Assembly: GCA_032250735.1 (NCBI GenBank)
Contig: JAVVEP010000002.1
Span: 48,003 to 112,002, forward strand
Length of the DNA: 64,000 nt
Direction of reading: 5' to 3'
Source: Gammaproteobacteria bacterium
Lineage (GTDB): Bacteria > Pseudomonadota > Gammaproteobacteria > SZUA-152
This document shows positions 34,570 through 43,631 of this stretch, in pieces. The position numbers were made by a program, and so were the translations under genes. The notes under the pieces are model-generated. The model was not told the DNA's origin, searched no databases, and was given only the letters and a program-made list of their open reading frames with translations. The number at the start of each line of letters is the position of its first letter. Within the stretch, counting starts at the first letter, position 1.

Positions 34570-34585
34570 GCGTTTTAGACGATAA
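34559..34585 (+). promoter_or_regulatory. Sigma-28 promoter of flgKL
   Basis: TAAAGATT, 11 bases, GACGATAA: 7 of 8 at -35 and 7 of 8 at -10 with exact spacing, starting inside the end of flgJ and 60 bases before flgK. flgKL are late genes in the classic hierarchy. Confidence 0.85.
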
Positions 34586-34644
34586 CCACTTTGGGTGGCG
34601 GGCACATGTAGTGCCTTAAAACCCGGGATTGATTGGAGTATTTC

Positions 34645-36315
34645 ATGGCCAGTTCAGGCGATATGTTGAGCATCGGGATATCCGGGTTGCAGGCGTCCCA
34701 ACGCAACCTGGCCACCGCTGGCCACAATATCAGTAACGTCAATACCGATGGCTTTAGTCGTCAGTCGGTGGAGCTTGCGACCCGCAATCCCATCGCGGTC
34801 GGTAATGGCTTTGTCGGCTCCGGCGTGAATGTCGTTACCGTCAAGCGCGTATACGATGACTTCCTGTCCGCGCAGGTCACGGCGCGCACCTCCACCTTCA
34901 ATCAGCTGGATACCCTGCAGCAGCTCGCCTCTGGTCTGGATGGCCTGCTCGCCAATGATGATGCAGGACTGAATCCGGCATTACAGAGCTTCTTCAATGC
35001 CTTGCAGGATGCCGCCAATAACCCGACCTCGATTCCTGCCCGCCAGGTGGTGATCCTCGAAGCGGAGACCCTGGTGGATCGCTTCGCCTCGCTGGATAAA
35101 CGCTTTGAGGATTTGCGTAACTCGGTCAACGATCAACTGGGCGCGGTCACCACCGAGATCAGCAACATTGCCTCATCGGTTGCCAATCTGAACAGCAGTA
35201 TCAGCCAGGAGATGGCGCGTTCCGGCGGTCAGCCCCCCAATGACCTGCTGGACAAACGCGACGTGCTCATCAATCAACTGGCGGAACTGGTTTCCGTGAG
35301 TACGGTGGATGGCGGCGATGGCTCGATCAATATCTTTATCGGCAATGGCCAGACCCTGGTGCTGGGAAATGAAGCGAACACCATTGGCACCATGCGCAAT
35401 GAATTCGACAAGAGCCAGCTCGAAGTGAGTACGAGCAGTGGCGCCACGGACTATTCCATCAGCAGCCAGATCACTGGTGGCAAACTGGGCGGCCTGCTGG
35501 CCTTCAGGGAGGAGATCATCAATCCGGTACAGGATTCGATGGGCCGACTCGCCATCGGCCTGGCGGCCACCTTTAATACCCAACATCAATTGGGTGATGA
35601 TATTAATGGTAATGCGGGCGGGCTCTTTTTTAACGCCATCGACGTCTCCAGCCCGGAGGTGTTTTCCAGTTCCAATAATAATCCGGCCAGTGGCACCGTG
35701 GGGGTTGCCATTGACGATGCCACGCTGTTAAAAGCCAGCGACTATCGGCTGAACTATGACGGCGCAACCTTCTCGTTGCGGCGTATTAGCGATGACACTA
35801 TTGTGGACAGCGGCTTTGCGATCGGCGATTTTCCCCGCACCGTCGCCGCCGATGGGCTCACACTCACACTGACCGGCACCGCCGCCGCCGGTGATAGTTT
35901 CCTGATTCGCCCGGTACGCAATGCGGGCAATGACATTGATGTGGCCATCGGCTCAGCCGCCGAATTCGCGGCGGCCACGTCGGGCAACGCCCTGGGCGAT
36001 AACACCAATGCCCTGGCCCTCGCCGCCATGCAGTCAAAGAGCCTGCTGGGCGGTAATACCGAGACCTATCAGTCGGCCTATGCAAAACTGGTGGCCACCG
36101 TGGGCGGCGCGACCAGCAAGGCCAAGGTGAATGCCGATGCCCAGGCGGCGCTGTTGAACCGGGCCGTAGAGGAACATCAGAGCGTCTCCGGGGTGAACCT
36201 GGATGAGGAGGCGGCCAACCTGGTGAAGTTCCAGCAGGCCTATCAGGCCGCGGCCCAGCTGATACGGATTTCCGATGAAATTTTTCAGACCTTGATCAAT
36301 GTGACGGGCCGCTAG
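34645..36315 (+). CDS. flgK: Hook-filament junction protein FlgK (HAP1)
   Basis: The 556-residue protein starts MASSGDMLSIGISGLQASQRNLATAGHNISNVNTDGFSRQ and ends with SGVNLDEEAANLVKFQQAYQAAAQLIRISDEIFQTLINV, both FlgK-specific. It links hook to filament together with FlgL. The ATG at 34645 is preceded by GGAG; an in-frame TTG 12 bases earlier is unlikely. FlgN, encoded at 22785, is its export chaperone. Confidence 0.95.
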   Translation: MASSGDMLSIGISGLQASQRNLATAGHNISNVNTDGFSRQSVELATRNPIAVGNGFVGSGVNVVTVKRVYDDFLSAQVTARTSTFNQLDTLQQLASGLDGLLANDDAGLNPALQSFFNALQDAANNPTSIPARQVVILEAETLVDRFASLDKRFEDLRNSVNDQLGAVTTEISNIASSVANLNSSISQEMARSGGQPPNDLLDKRDVLINQLAELVSVSTVDGGDGSINIFIGNGQTLVLGNEANTIGTMRNEFDKSQLEVSTSSGATDYSISSQITGGKLGGLLAFREEIINPVQDSMGRLAIGLAATFNTQHQLGDDINGNAGGLFFNAIDVSSPEVFSSSNNNPASGTVGVAIDDATLLKASDYRLNYDGATFSLRRISDDTIVDSGFAIGDFPRTVAADGLTLTLTGTAAAGDSFLIRPVRNAGNDIDVAIGSAAEFAAATSGNALGDNTNALALAAMQSKSLLGGNTETYQSAYAKLVATVGGATSKAKVNADAQAALLNRAVEEHQSVSGVNLDEEAANLVKFQQAYQAAAQLIRISDEIFQTLINVTGR

Positions 36316-36356
36316 GCCGTCGCTAAATAAAGCTATGTTGTCGCGGGTGAAATAAA

Positions 36357-37271
36357 ATGAGAATCTCAACCACACAAATGCAGGACCGTGGCGTCACCGC
36401 CATGCTGGAGCGGCAGAGTGATCTGAGCTTCACCCAGCAACAGGTGGCCTCCGGCAAGCGTATTCTGGCGCCCTCGGATGACGTGCTCGGTAGCACGCAG
36501 ATCCTGGCCCTGAACAAGGTCATCGAGACCCACCAGCAATACGGCGAAAATGCGGATGCCGCGGTGGGGCGTATCAGCCAGGAAGAGAGTGCGCTGACCC
36601 AGGGCATCAATGTGCTGCAGCGCGTCCGCGAGCTGGCGGTACAGGCCGAGAACACCACCCTGCCGGCCACAGCGCGCGCCAATCTGGCGATCGAGACCCG
36701 CGAACTGCTCAATGAGGTGATGAGCGTCGCGAACGAAAAGGACTCTAACGGGGAATATATATTTTCCGGCTTCAATGTGAATACCACACCGTTTACCGCC
36801 ACCGAAGGGCCGCCCGGAGAGTTTACCTATGCCTATACCGGCGATCTGGGGCAGCGCAATGTGCAGATCGGCGAGACGCGTTTTATTGCGGTGGGCGATC
36901 CGGGGCAATCGGTGTTTGTGGATATCCCCAAGACCGGTGGCGGCACCGAAAATGTCTTTGAAACCCTGGAGCAGTTTGCCCTTGATCTCGAGGCCGGCAC
37001 GCCCAACACCAACATTGTTGCGGATCTGGATCTGGCCCTGGAGCACCTGAGCAGCTTCCGTACCCAGACCGGTGGTCGACAGAATTCCATCGACAGCCAT
37101 CGGGTACTGAATGAGGATATTATCTTCCAGGGACAGAAGACGCTGTCCTCCATCGAAGACCTGGATTTTGCCGAGGCAGTGAGCCGCCTGAACCTGCAAC
37201 TGGCCACCTTACAGGCCGCCCAGCAGAGTTTCGCCAGGATTCAGAATCTGTCGTTATTTAATTATCTGTAG
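36357..37271 (+). CDS. flgL: Hook-filament junction protein FlgL (HAP3)
   Basis: A 304-residue flagellin-like protein beginning MRISTTQMQDRGVTAMLERQSDLSFTQQQVASGKRI and ending with DFAEAVSRLNLQLATLQAAQQSFARIQNLSLFNYL, family-typical. It sits between FlgK and the flagellin filament. It ends the flagellar run in this window; no flagellin gene follows. It begins 42 bases after flgK. Confidence 0.95.
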   Translation: MRISTTQMQDRGVTAMLERQSDLSFTQQQVASGKRILAPSDDVLGSTQILALNKVIETHQQYGENADAAVGRISQEESALTQGINVLQRVRELAVQAENTTLPATARANLAIETRELLNEVMSVANEKDSNGEYIFSGFNVNTTPFTATEGPPGEFTYAYTGDLGQRNVQIGETRFIAVGDPGQSVFVDIPKTGGGTENVFETLEQFALDLEAGTPNTNIVADLDLALEHLSSFRTQTGGRQNSIDSHRVLNEDIIFQGQKTLSSIEDLDFAEAVSRLNLQLATLQAAQQSFARIQNLSLFNYL

Positions 37272-37411
37272 TCAGGGACAGAGCCACTGCCTGGTGTGAG
37301 TGGCCGCTGGATATAGCGTGACGGTAACGCGATGGTGCGGGAATTACGGCTTGCCCCTTTGATGAATCAACCTGCTAATGCTTATCCGCCTCGTATCACG
37401 GAAAGACACTA

Positions 37412-38323
37412 TTAGTTGAAGCTCGTGTTGCGCACCGTGAGGATGTAATGCACGGAGTTGCCTGATGGGCTGATAGTGCAGTCGTGTTCCATTCGTATCA
37501 CCCCAATCTCCGGAATCACAAACATCTCGCCGTTGTGGCTGATTTGATCGCTGCTGGTGCCGCAGGCGTCGCGTATGTCTCCCAGAAATGCAATCGCCTG
37601 TTCACCATTGGGGGTGGTGGTGCCCGAAAAGTTGATCTGGAAGGGATTGCTGAAGATGCCCAGGTTGGTGCTGATCTCACGCGTATCGCCTACGACTGCA
37701 AATATATTCTCATTCAAGGTATAAATTTTTGTATCACACAGGCCAGGGCTGTTGCACTCCATGATGGAATAGGCATAAGGCGAAGACGGCATAGATATTA
37801 ATGGAGACGCAAAAATCACCGGGCGTATTACCGGTGAGCTAGAGTTTGATGTTGTCGTGGGATCATATGGCCAGAATTTTTCACCGGCGGCTTCAATGGC
37901 ATGCAGGAGCATGCTGCCCTGGTCGGGGTCTGCCGAGTCGGTATTGACCTGGCTGATGTAGCGCACGACGGTGGCATCAGGGATGTCGTTGCCCTCATAG
38001 GTCAGGGTGGTGGTCTCTTTTAATACTGGGTAGGTCGAGACGATGTTTGCGAGCGTGATGGGGTCCTGTAATTCTGCAATGCTCTCCCACAGGATGCGCA
38101 CGCTGCCAATTTGGGTGACGGGGATGTCGCCGTTGGCACTGATGATGGCGGTAAGGTTGTAATCAATGAAATCCCCGTCCCGGTAGATGCGCAGGGTATC
38201 CGTCTTGCGGGCGATCTTTTCTACAATCTTGTCCTTTTCCACCAGGCAGCTGCTCAGCAGGAGGCTGGCGCTCGTGGCCAGCAGCACCATCCCGATCTTT
38301 TTCACCATTGTCCTATGCCGCAT
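37412..38323 (-). CDS. Hypothetical lipoprotein
   Basis: From ATG at 38323 (GAGAGGA seven bases ahead) the 303-residue product has a lipoprotein signal with LLLSSC, followed by a charged helix (VEKDKIVEKIARKTDT) and a beta-rich body with several Cys (NSPGLCD, IRDACGTSS, MEHDCTIS) that may form disulfides. I do not recognise a family. It is most likely attached to the outer membrane facing the periplasm. It is convergent to flgL and monocistronic. Confidence 0.6.
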   Translation of the reverse strand: MRHRTMVKKIGMVLLATSASLLLSSCLVEKDKIVEKIARKTDTLRIYRDGDFIDYNLTAIISANGDIPVTQIGSVRILWESIAELQDPITLANIVSTYPVLKETTTLTYEGNDIPDATVVRYISQVNTDSADPDQGSMLLHAIEAAGEKFWPYDPTTTSNSSSPVIRPVIFASPLISMPSSPYAYSIMECNSPGLCDTKIYTLNENIFAVVGDTREISTNLGIFSNPFQINFSGTTTPNGEQAIAFLGDIRDACGTSSDQISHNGEMFVIPEIGVIRMEHDCTISPSGNSVHYILTVRNTSFN

Positions 38324-38340
38324 AACACGTCCTCTCAACA

Positions 38341-38463
38341 CCTGATGTTCTGATTTTCAACGCCGGTGGCTTCACCAGCCACTCACTGATAGCGGCGTAT
38401 GGTTTGCCTGACTTTATCGCCGCCTTGCCGCTGGACGGATTCGACGCCTTCCTGAAGGAGTAC
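38341..38463 (+). pseudogene. Possible orphan gene tail (about 40 codons)
   Basis: A plus-strand frame reading PDVLIFNAGGFTSHSLIAAYG then LPDFIAALPLDGFDAFLKEY and a stop looks protein-like in composition but has no start or upstream body; it runs into the lipoprotein leader. It may be the leftover 3' end of a deleted gene. I do not recognise the family. Confidence 0.3.
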
Positions 38464-38612
38464 TAGTGTGCCGATTTGTTCATCCCGAATCAAAAAAAAC
38501 CTGCGCCGCGAGGGCCCTGGCTCATCAACGGCAATGGCAAATGTTATGCTACGGGCGTGCCCATTGGCCAATCAATCAACCGCCCATCCATGACCGACCT
38601 GCCGGGAGCCGC

Positions 38613-39281
38613 GTGACTACAACGAAGCCCATTTTTGATCCCGATTGCCGCCGCTGCCCGCGGCTGAGCGATTTCCTCGACCAGATCAAACGGACCTATC
38701 CGGACTATCATGCCCGGCCGGTCGCGCCGTTTGGCGTGGACGATCCCGCCCTGCTGATTGTGGGGCTGGCGCCGGGCATGCACGGCGCCAATGCCACCGG
38801 TCGGCCGTTTACCGGCGACCATGCCGGCATCCTGCTCTATCAGACGCTCTATGACTTCGGCTTTAGCAGCGCCCCGACCTCAGTCTCGGCAGACGATGGC
38901 CTGGTGCTGATCGACTGTCGGATCACCAATGCCGTGAAGTGTCTGCCGCCGCAAAACAAGCCCAGCCCGGAGGAGATCCGTACCTGTAATGTCTATCTGC
39001 AGGCCGAGCTGGCAGGGCTGTCGCCGGGCGCCTGTGTGCTGGCGCTGGGGACCATCGCGCACCATGCGGTGTTGCGGGCGCTGGGCCTGAAGTTGAAGGA
39101 CTATCCTTTTGAACACAATAGCTTACGACAACTACCTGATGGAAAATCGCGGTCCATCTACCTGCTGGATTCCTACCATTGTAGCCGTTACAACACCCAG
39201 ACCCGGCGGCTAACGGCGGAGATGTTTCAGGCGGTATTCGCCCAGGCCCGCAAGCGGGTAAAGGCCAGCAGAAGGCGCTGA
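38613..39281 (+). CDS. Type 5 uracil-DNA glycosylase (UDGb family)
   Basis: The 222-residue protein has the UDGb motif GLAPGMHGANATGRPFTGD near residue 46 and the second motif DSYHCSRYNTQTRRLT near the C-terminus. Cys residues in DPDCRRCPRL and later CLPP and C(N) positions fit the 4Fe-4S cluster of families 4 and 5. These enzymes remove uracil and related damaged bases from DNA. GTG at 38613 has GGGAG ahead and gives the family length; the longer frame from 38466 is not conserved. Its stop overlaps the uvrC start (TGATG). Confidence 0.88.
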   Translation: MTTTKPIFDPDCRRCPRLSDFLDQIKRTYPDYHARPVAPFGVDDPALLIVGLAPGMHGANATGRPFTGDHAGILLYQTLYDFGFSSAPTSVSADDGLVLIDCRITNAVKCLPPQNKPSPEEIRTCNVYLQAELAGLSPGACVLALGTIAHHAVLRALGLKLKDYPFEHNSLRQLPDGKSRSIYLLDSYHCSRYNTQTRRLTAEMFQAVFAQARKRVKASRRR

Positions 39282-41212
39282 TGGCGGATAAAGAACCCAT
39301 CAACAGAGCGGACGACCAGCCCGCAGCAACGCCGACCACCGGTGCCGGGTTTGATGCCCGGGCCTATCTGAAAACCCTCACCAGCCGCCCCGGTGTGTAT
39401 CGCATGCTCGATGCCGAGGGCCAGGTGCTGTACGTGGGCAAGGCGAAAAATCTCAAAAAGCGCGTCTCCAGCTATTTTCGCAGCGCCTCGCAGGGGGCCA
39501 AGACCCGCGCCCTGGTGGCGCAGATCCGGGGGGTGGAGGTCACCGTCACCCACACCGAGGGCGAGGCCCTGCTGCTGGAAAACAACCTCATCAAGGAGCT
39601 GAAGCCGCGCTACAACATCCTGCTACGCGACGACAAGAGCTACCCCTATATCTTCCTCTCCGACCACCCGCACTATCCACGGCTGGCCTATCACCGCGGG
39701 GCGAAGCGCGCCAAGGGGCGCTATTTCGGGCCCTATCCCAGTGCCGGGGCCGTGCGCGAGAGCCTCAACCTGCTGCAAAAGCTGTTTCGGGTGCGCCAGT
39801 GCGAGGACAACTTTTTCAACAATCGCACCCGGCCCTGTCTGCAATACCAGATCAAGCGCTGCACCGGGCCCTGCGTGGGGCTGATCGACGAGGCCCGCTA
39901 CCGGGAGGACATCCGCCACACCACAATGTTTCTGGAGGGCAAAAGCTCGCAGGTGATCGACGAGCTGGTCGGGCAGATGGAGCAGGCATCCGCGGCGCAG
40001 GCCTTTGAGGAGGCGGCGCAGTACCGCGACCTGATCGCCAATCTGCGGCGCGTGCAGGAGTCGCAATACGTTAGCGGCGAGGGTGGGGATCTGGACGTGA
40101 TCGCCGCGGTCACCGGCGGCGGACTGGCCTGCGTGCAGGTCTTCTTTGTGCGCGATGGCCGCCACCTCGGCAACAAGACCTTTTTCCCGCGGCACGCCGA
40201 CGGGGCGGAGGCGGGGGAGGTGCTGGCGGCCTTTATCGCCCAGTATTACCTGAGGGGCGACAGCGGACGCAGGGTGCCCTCGGAGATCCTGGTCAATCAG
40301 GCGCTGGAAGATAGCGAGCTGCTGCAGAGCGTGTTGAGCGCGGAGAGCGGCCGGCGCGTGCAGATTTCCCACAAGCTGCGCGGAGAGCGTGCGCGCTGGG
40401 TGGAGATGGCGGTGACCAATGCGGACAATGCGCTCACCACCCAGATCGCCACCAAGAGCACAGTATTGCGCCGCTTCGAGGCCCTGCAGGATGTGCTGCA
40501 GCTGGACAGCCCGCCCCAGCGCCTGGAGTGCTTCGATATCAGCCACACCATGGGCGAGGCCACCGTGGCCTCCTGCGTGGTGCTGGATACCAGCGGGCCG
40601 GTGAAAGCGGATTATCGGCGCTTCAACATCGAGGGCATCACCCCCGGTGACGATTATGCCGCCATGCATCAGGCCCTGCTGCGGCGCTATACCCGGCTGA
40701 AAAAGGGCGAGGGCAAGATGCCCGACGTGCTGCTCATCGATGGCGGCAAGGGGCAGGTGAGCGAGGCCGAGGCGGTGCTGGAAGAGCTGCAGATCAGCGG
40801 CATCACCCTGGTGGGCGTGGCCAAGGGCCCCGCCCGGCGGCCGGGACAGGAGCAGCTGATCCTGTCACGGTATCGCGGGGCGAATGGTGCAGCGGATAAA
40901 AAATTGTCCGCCAAAGGCACCACCCGTATACTGCCGGCAGACTCGCCAGCCCTGCACCTCATCCAGCAGATTCGCGACGAGGCACACCGATTTGCGATTA
41001 CCGGACACCGTCAGCGGCGCGCCAGAGCCCGTAACACCTCGGTGCTGGAAGGGATCGTTGGCCTCGGCCCCAAACGTCGCCAGACCCTGTTAAAACAGTT
41101 CGGCGGCTTGCAGGAGGTGTCGCGCGCCGGGGTGGAAGATCTGGCCCGCGTGCCCGGCATCAGCAAGCAGCTGGCGCAGCGTGTGTATGATGTGTTTCAT
41201 GTTGATGAATAG
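39281..41212 (+). CDS. uvrC: UvrABC system protein C
   Basis: The excinuclease subunit that makes both incisions in nucleotide excision repair. The GIY-YIG domain near residues 35-110 (RPGVYRMLDAEGQVLYVGKAKNLKKRVSSYF), the Cys-rich stretch (RTRPCLQYQIKRCTGPC), UVR motif, RNase H-like endonuclease domain (ECFDISHTMGEATVASCVV, LLIDGGKGQ) and C-terminal helix-hairpin-helix pair (VGLGPKRRQTLLKQFGG, ARVPGISKQLAQRVYDVF) are all present. Length 643 is slightly above E. coli (610) because of a polar N-terminal extension of about 25 residues. Confidence 0.97.
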   Translation: MADKEPINRADDQPAATPTTGAGFDARAYLKTLTSRPGVYRMLDAEGQVLYVGKAKNLKKRVSSYFRSASQGAKTRALVAQIRGVEVTVTHTEGEALLLENNLIKELKPRYNILLRDDKSYPYIFLSDHPHYPRLAYHRGAKRAKGRYFGPYPSAGAVRESLNLLQKLFRVRQCEDNFFNNRTRPCLQYQIKRCTGPCVGLIDEARYREDIRHTTMFLEGKSSQVIDELVGQMEQASAAQAFEEAAQYRDLIANLRRVQESQYVSGEGGDLDVIAAVTGGGLACVQVFFVRDGRHLGNKTFFPRHADGAEAGEVLAAFIAQYYLRGDSGRRVPSEILVNQALEDSELLQSVLSAESGRRVQISHKLRGERARWVEMAVTNADNALTTQIATKSTVLRRFEALQDVLQLDSPPQRLECFDISHTMGEATVASCVVLDTSGPVKADYRRFNIEGITPGDDYAAMHQALLRRYTRLKKGEGKMPDVLLIDGGKGQVSEAEAVLEELQISGITLVGVAKGPARRPGQEQLILSRYRGANGAADKKLSAKGTTRILPADSPALHLIQQIRDEAHRFAITGHRQRRARARNTSVLEGIVGLGPKRRQTLLKQFGGLQEVSRAGVEDLARVPGISKQLAQRVYDVFHVDE

Positions 41213-41253
41213 GCGCCGTTGCACGCGCCGCCGAAGTTGAGACCACGAAGCCA

Positions 41254-41829
41254 ATGAACCTGAACCTGCCCAATGCCCTCACCCTGCTGCGTATCGCCCT
41301 GATCCCGGTGTTTGTGGTGCTGTTCTATCTGCCGGTGGGGTGGGCCAACCTGGCGGTCACTATCGTCTTCGCCTTTGCCGCCGGGACCGACTGGCTGGAC
41401 GGCTATCTGGCACGGCGCATGAACCTCACCTCGGCCTTCGGGGCCTTTCTCGACCCGGTTGCCGACAAGCTGATGGTGGCCGTGGCCCTGGTGCTGCTGG
41501 TGGACGTCAACCCGACCGCCTATGCCGGGCTTTTTCTCGCCGCGCCGGCGGCGGTGATCATCGGCCGCGAGATCGTCATCTCCGCGCTGCGCGAGTGGAT
41601 GGCCGAACTGGGTGAACGCGCCCAGGTCGCGGTCTCCGTGATCGGTAAAATCAAGACCTTCACCCAGATGCTGGCCCTGGTGCTGCTGCTCTACCGGGAA
41701 CCCATTGGCGATTTTCCCACCGCCGAAATCGGCTTCACCTTTTTGTACATTTCCGCCGGGCTGACTTTGTGGTCAATGGTCATCTATTTGCGGGCCTCCT
41801 GGCCGGCAATGCAAAAAGAAAATGAATAA
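41254..41829 (+). CDS. pgsA: CDP-diacylglycerol-glycerol-3-phosphate 3-phosphatidyltransferase
   Basis: A 191-residue membrane enzyme making phosphatidylglycerophosphate. The start MNLNLPNALTLLRIALIPVFV and the CDP-alcohol phosphotransferase signature DWLDGYLARRMNLTSAFGAFLDPVADK are intact, with several transmembrane helices. It follows uvrC by 41 bases and is followed by tRNA-Gly and tRNA-Cys, as in E. coli. Confidence 0.97.
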   Translation: MNLNLPNALTLLRIALIPVFVVLFYLPVGWANLAVTIVFAFAAGTDWLDGYLARRMNLTSAFGAFLDPVADKLMVAVALVLLVDVNPTAYAGLFLAAPAAVIIGREIVISALREWMAELGERAQVAVSVIGKIKTFTQMLALVLLLYREPIGDFPTAEIGFTFLYISAGLTLWSMVIYLRASWPAMQKENE

Positions 41830-41912
41830 GTCGACATTAAGTTGCCATTAAGTTGCTTCAGACGCTTGACAGTGAATCTCTCGCCAGTACAATACCTCGG
41901 CTTAAAGCGCAG

Positions 41913-41988
41913 GCGGGAATAGCTCAGCTGGTAGAGCACAACCTTGCCAAGGTTGGGGTCGCGAGTTCGAATCTCGTTTCCCGCTCCA
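41913..41988 (+). tRNA. tRNA-Gly (anticodon GCC)
   Basis: Acceptor stem GCGGGAA/TTCCCGC, anticodon stem-loop CAACC-TTGCCAA-GGTTG, T loop TTCGAAT and an encoded CCA. It corresponds to E. coli glyW after pgsA. Confidence 0.97.
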
Positions 41989-42022
41989 TTAATTTTTCAG
42001 GAATAAATGGCGCAAGAATCTA

Positions 42023-42050
42023 AACCTCGATCCTGCGGTCGGGGTTTTTT
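42023..42050 (+). terminator. Terminator after tRNA-Gly
   Basis: Stem aacctcga / tcggggtt with one wobble pair and an 8-base loop, followed by six T residues in total. It would end the uvrC-pgsA-tRNA-Gly transcript or process it before tRNA-Cys. Confidence 0.65.
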
Positions 42051-42063
42051 AGTTTTACGCCTA

Positions 42064-42122
42064 TGCAATACTAGGGTCATGCAATAAAGGTTATGCAATA
42101 TAACCGGTAGTGGTAACGCAAT
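42064..42122 (+). repeat. Short atgcaata repeats between tRNA-Gly and tRNA-Cys
   Basis: Four copies of gcaata, three of them as atgcaata, at irregular spacing in 60 bases. They may reflect slippage or a protein-binding array. Weak signal. Confidence 0.35.
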
Positions 42123-42124
42123 AC

Positions 42125-42198
42125 GGCGGAATGGCAGAATGGCTATGCAGCGGATTGCAAATCCGTGTATCTCGGTTCGACTCCGGGTTCCGCCTCCA
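42125..42198 (+). tRNA. tRNA-Cys (anticodon GCA)
   Basis: Acceptor stem GGCGGAA/TTCCGCC, anticodon loop TTGCAAA, T loop TTCGACT and an encoded CCA. It corresponds to E. coli cysT; the tRNA-Leu (leuZ) that follows in E. coli is not seen here. A palindrome TACCCGG-t-CCGGGTA then TCTTTTC at 42243-42263 may be its terminator. Confidence 0.96.
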
Positions 42199-42321
42199 TG
42201 TGTTTCAGTCGTCAGGCCGTGTTGTCATCAGGGTTTAACGCTTACCCGGTCCGGGTATCTTTTCACGAAGGCCTGCTTGCCGCCTGAAAACCCGATCACT
42301 ATATTCTTCGTGATCCTCATT

Positions 42322-42672
42322 TCATCCAAATTTACTTCTGAACATAAAATAGACCGCCCCAACAAGGCAGAGACCTGCCCAGAGATAATCCAGCTTCAGG
42401 GGTTCTTTTAGATAATACAGCGAAAAAGGTACGAAGATGCTCAGGGTGATGATTTCTTGCAGTATCTTGAGCTGCCCGATGGATAAGACAGTATAGCCAA
42501 TACGATTGGCCGGGACCTGGAACATATATTCAAATAATGCAATCCCCCAGCTGACCAGCGCGGCAATAATCCAGGGTTTGTTGTTGAGTTCCTTGAGATG
42601 GGCATACCAGGCGAATGTCATGAAGACATTGCTACAGGCCAGTAAAAAGATTGTCGATACAACGGGTTTCAA
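42322..42672 (-). CDS. DUF486 / DMT-family small membrane protein
   Basis: A protein of about 116 residues with four hydrophobic segments and the family motif ACSNVFMTFAWYAHLK near the N-terminus, then SWGIALFEYMFQVPANRIG and LKILQEIITLSIFVPFS. TTG at 42672, with AAGGGTAAG ahead, gives the usual family start; the longer frame to 42750 adds 26 unsupported residues. DUF486 proteins belong to the drug/metabolite transporter superfamily with unknown substrates. Confidence 0.75.
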   Translation of the reverse strand: MKPVVSTIFLLACSNVFMTFAWYAHLKELNNKPWIIAALVSWGIALFEYMFQVPANRIGYTVLSIGQLKILQEIITLSIFVPFSLYYLKEPLKLDYLWAGLCLVGAVYFMFRSKFG

Positions 42673-42750
42673 TGCTCTTACCCTTTGAATGTACAACGCT
42701 GCCCTTGCACAGGCGTCGGACGTTAACGTGTGAATAGCAAACCGAACCAA

Positions 42751-43012
42751 CGCGGTAACACGTAGGCCTTATATCCAATGCCGATTATATTTGCAAGCAG
42801 CCTTTTAGTCCGGGATGCCGTCCGGTTTTCCATGCTAGCCGTTAAGCAACTGCTTTATCCACCAGTGAACATTTTTTCATTATGTTATCAATTGTTAGCC
42901 GTTGAAGCTTGGTCAGACCAAGCGGAAACCCGGCCGCAAAGCTCATAGTCAATCATAGTAACTTGGCTGCCCGGCGTCATAACAGCAGGAGGTGATATTT
43001 CTACGAGTTTAG
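42751..43012. other. Intergenic region, about 260 bp
   Basis: Contains a hyphenated palindrome GCTTGGTC-a-GACCAAGC at 42907-42923 and no supported gene. Base composition drifts toward AT as the accessory patch begins. Confidence 0.4.
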
Positions 43013-43228
43013 TTCATAACTGGCAATAGTATTTACGACTATACGCAATACAATCTGTCCAGTTGGCGCTGCCTGACAGGTGCTTCGGTGACCATCGATG
43101 CTACGTGTAACTGGTGGGGTAGTGCGGACATTCCCACGATTGCCAGCAAGATCTATGACAATGTGGATAATTTCGACAATGCGCCGGTGGTAATCTATGT
43201 TCCAGTGCTGGAAATAATACCGTACTAG
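43013..43228 (+). pseudogene. Remnant of a right-handed parallel beta-helix repeat protein (C-terminus only)
   Basis: A frame with no start codon translates to 71 residues with YDYTQYNLSSW, then SVTIDATCNWWGSADIPTIA and SKIYDNVDNFDNAPVVIYVPVL before a stop. The (D)AT.NWWG....I..KIYD pattern is the C-terminal end of large secreted beta-helix repeat proteins. Only the tail is left; the body has been deleted. Confidence 0.6.
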
Positions 43229-43631
43229 CGCACAAATATTAATATGAATGTGTCGCTATCTCGATCGCAGTGAAGCGGCTGTCAGGAACGGATTAAAACA
43301 TCTCCGTCTTGTGTCATAATAACCATTTTCTCATTGAGTAACCTGATGAGTATGTGCATTATAGCGCTTTTTGGCGGCTTCAAATTAATGTGCTGAGTAT
43401 TCCCACTATTTATTTTGTCATGTGCATTAAGGTCACTTACCTATGGTTATTCCTAGCTCTGCTTTTTTTTTAAGAAAACGCTGACATTTGATTGTTTGCG
43501 CCTGGTGAGTAATTTTCTGAATGCAGCATTAAAGTTAGCAGGTTTAGATGGCTTGGCCGGGACGTCTGTTAATGGATTTTTATCTGCAATTTTCTTTTCT
43601 ATGCCAAAAATAAAATTTTTAGGTCGTTATA
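43229..43631. other. AT-rich intergenic region, 403 bp
   Basis: AT-richer than the rest of the window and without a credible open frame. It probably holds the promoter of the following AT-rich glycosyltransferase gene; the ribosome site there is weak (tttttaggtcgttataATG). Confidence 0.4.

Noticed and set aside
39623-40669. A 348-codon minus-strand frame opposite uvrC
   Set aside because: A shadow of the GC-rich uvrC gene, with no start signal.
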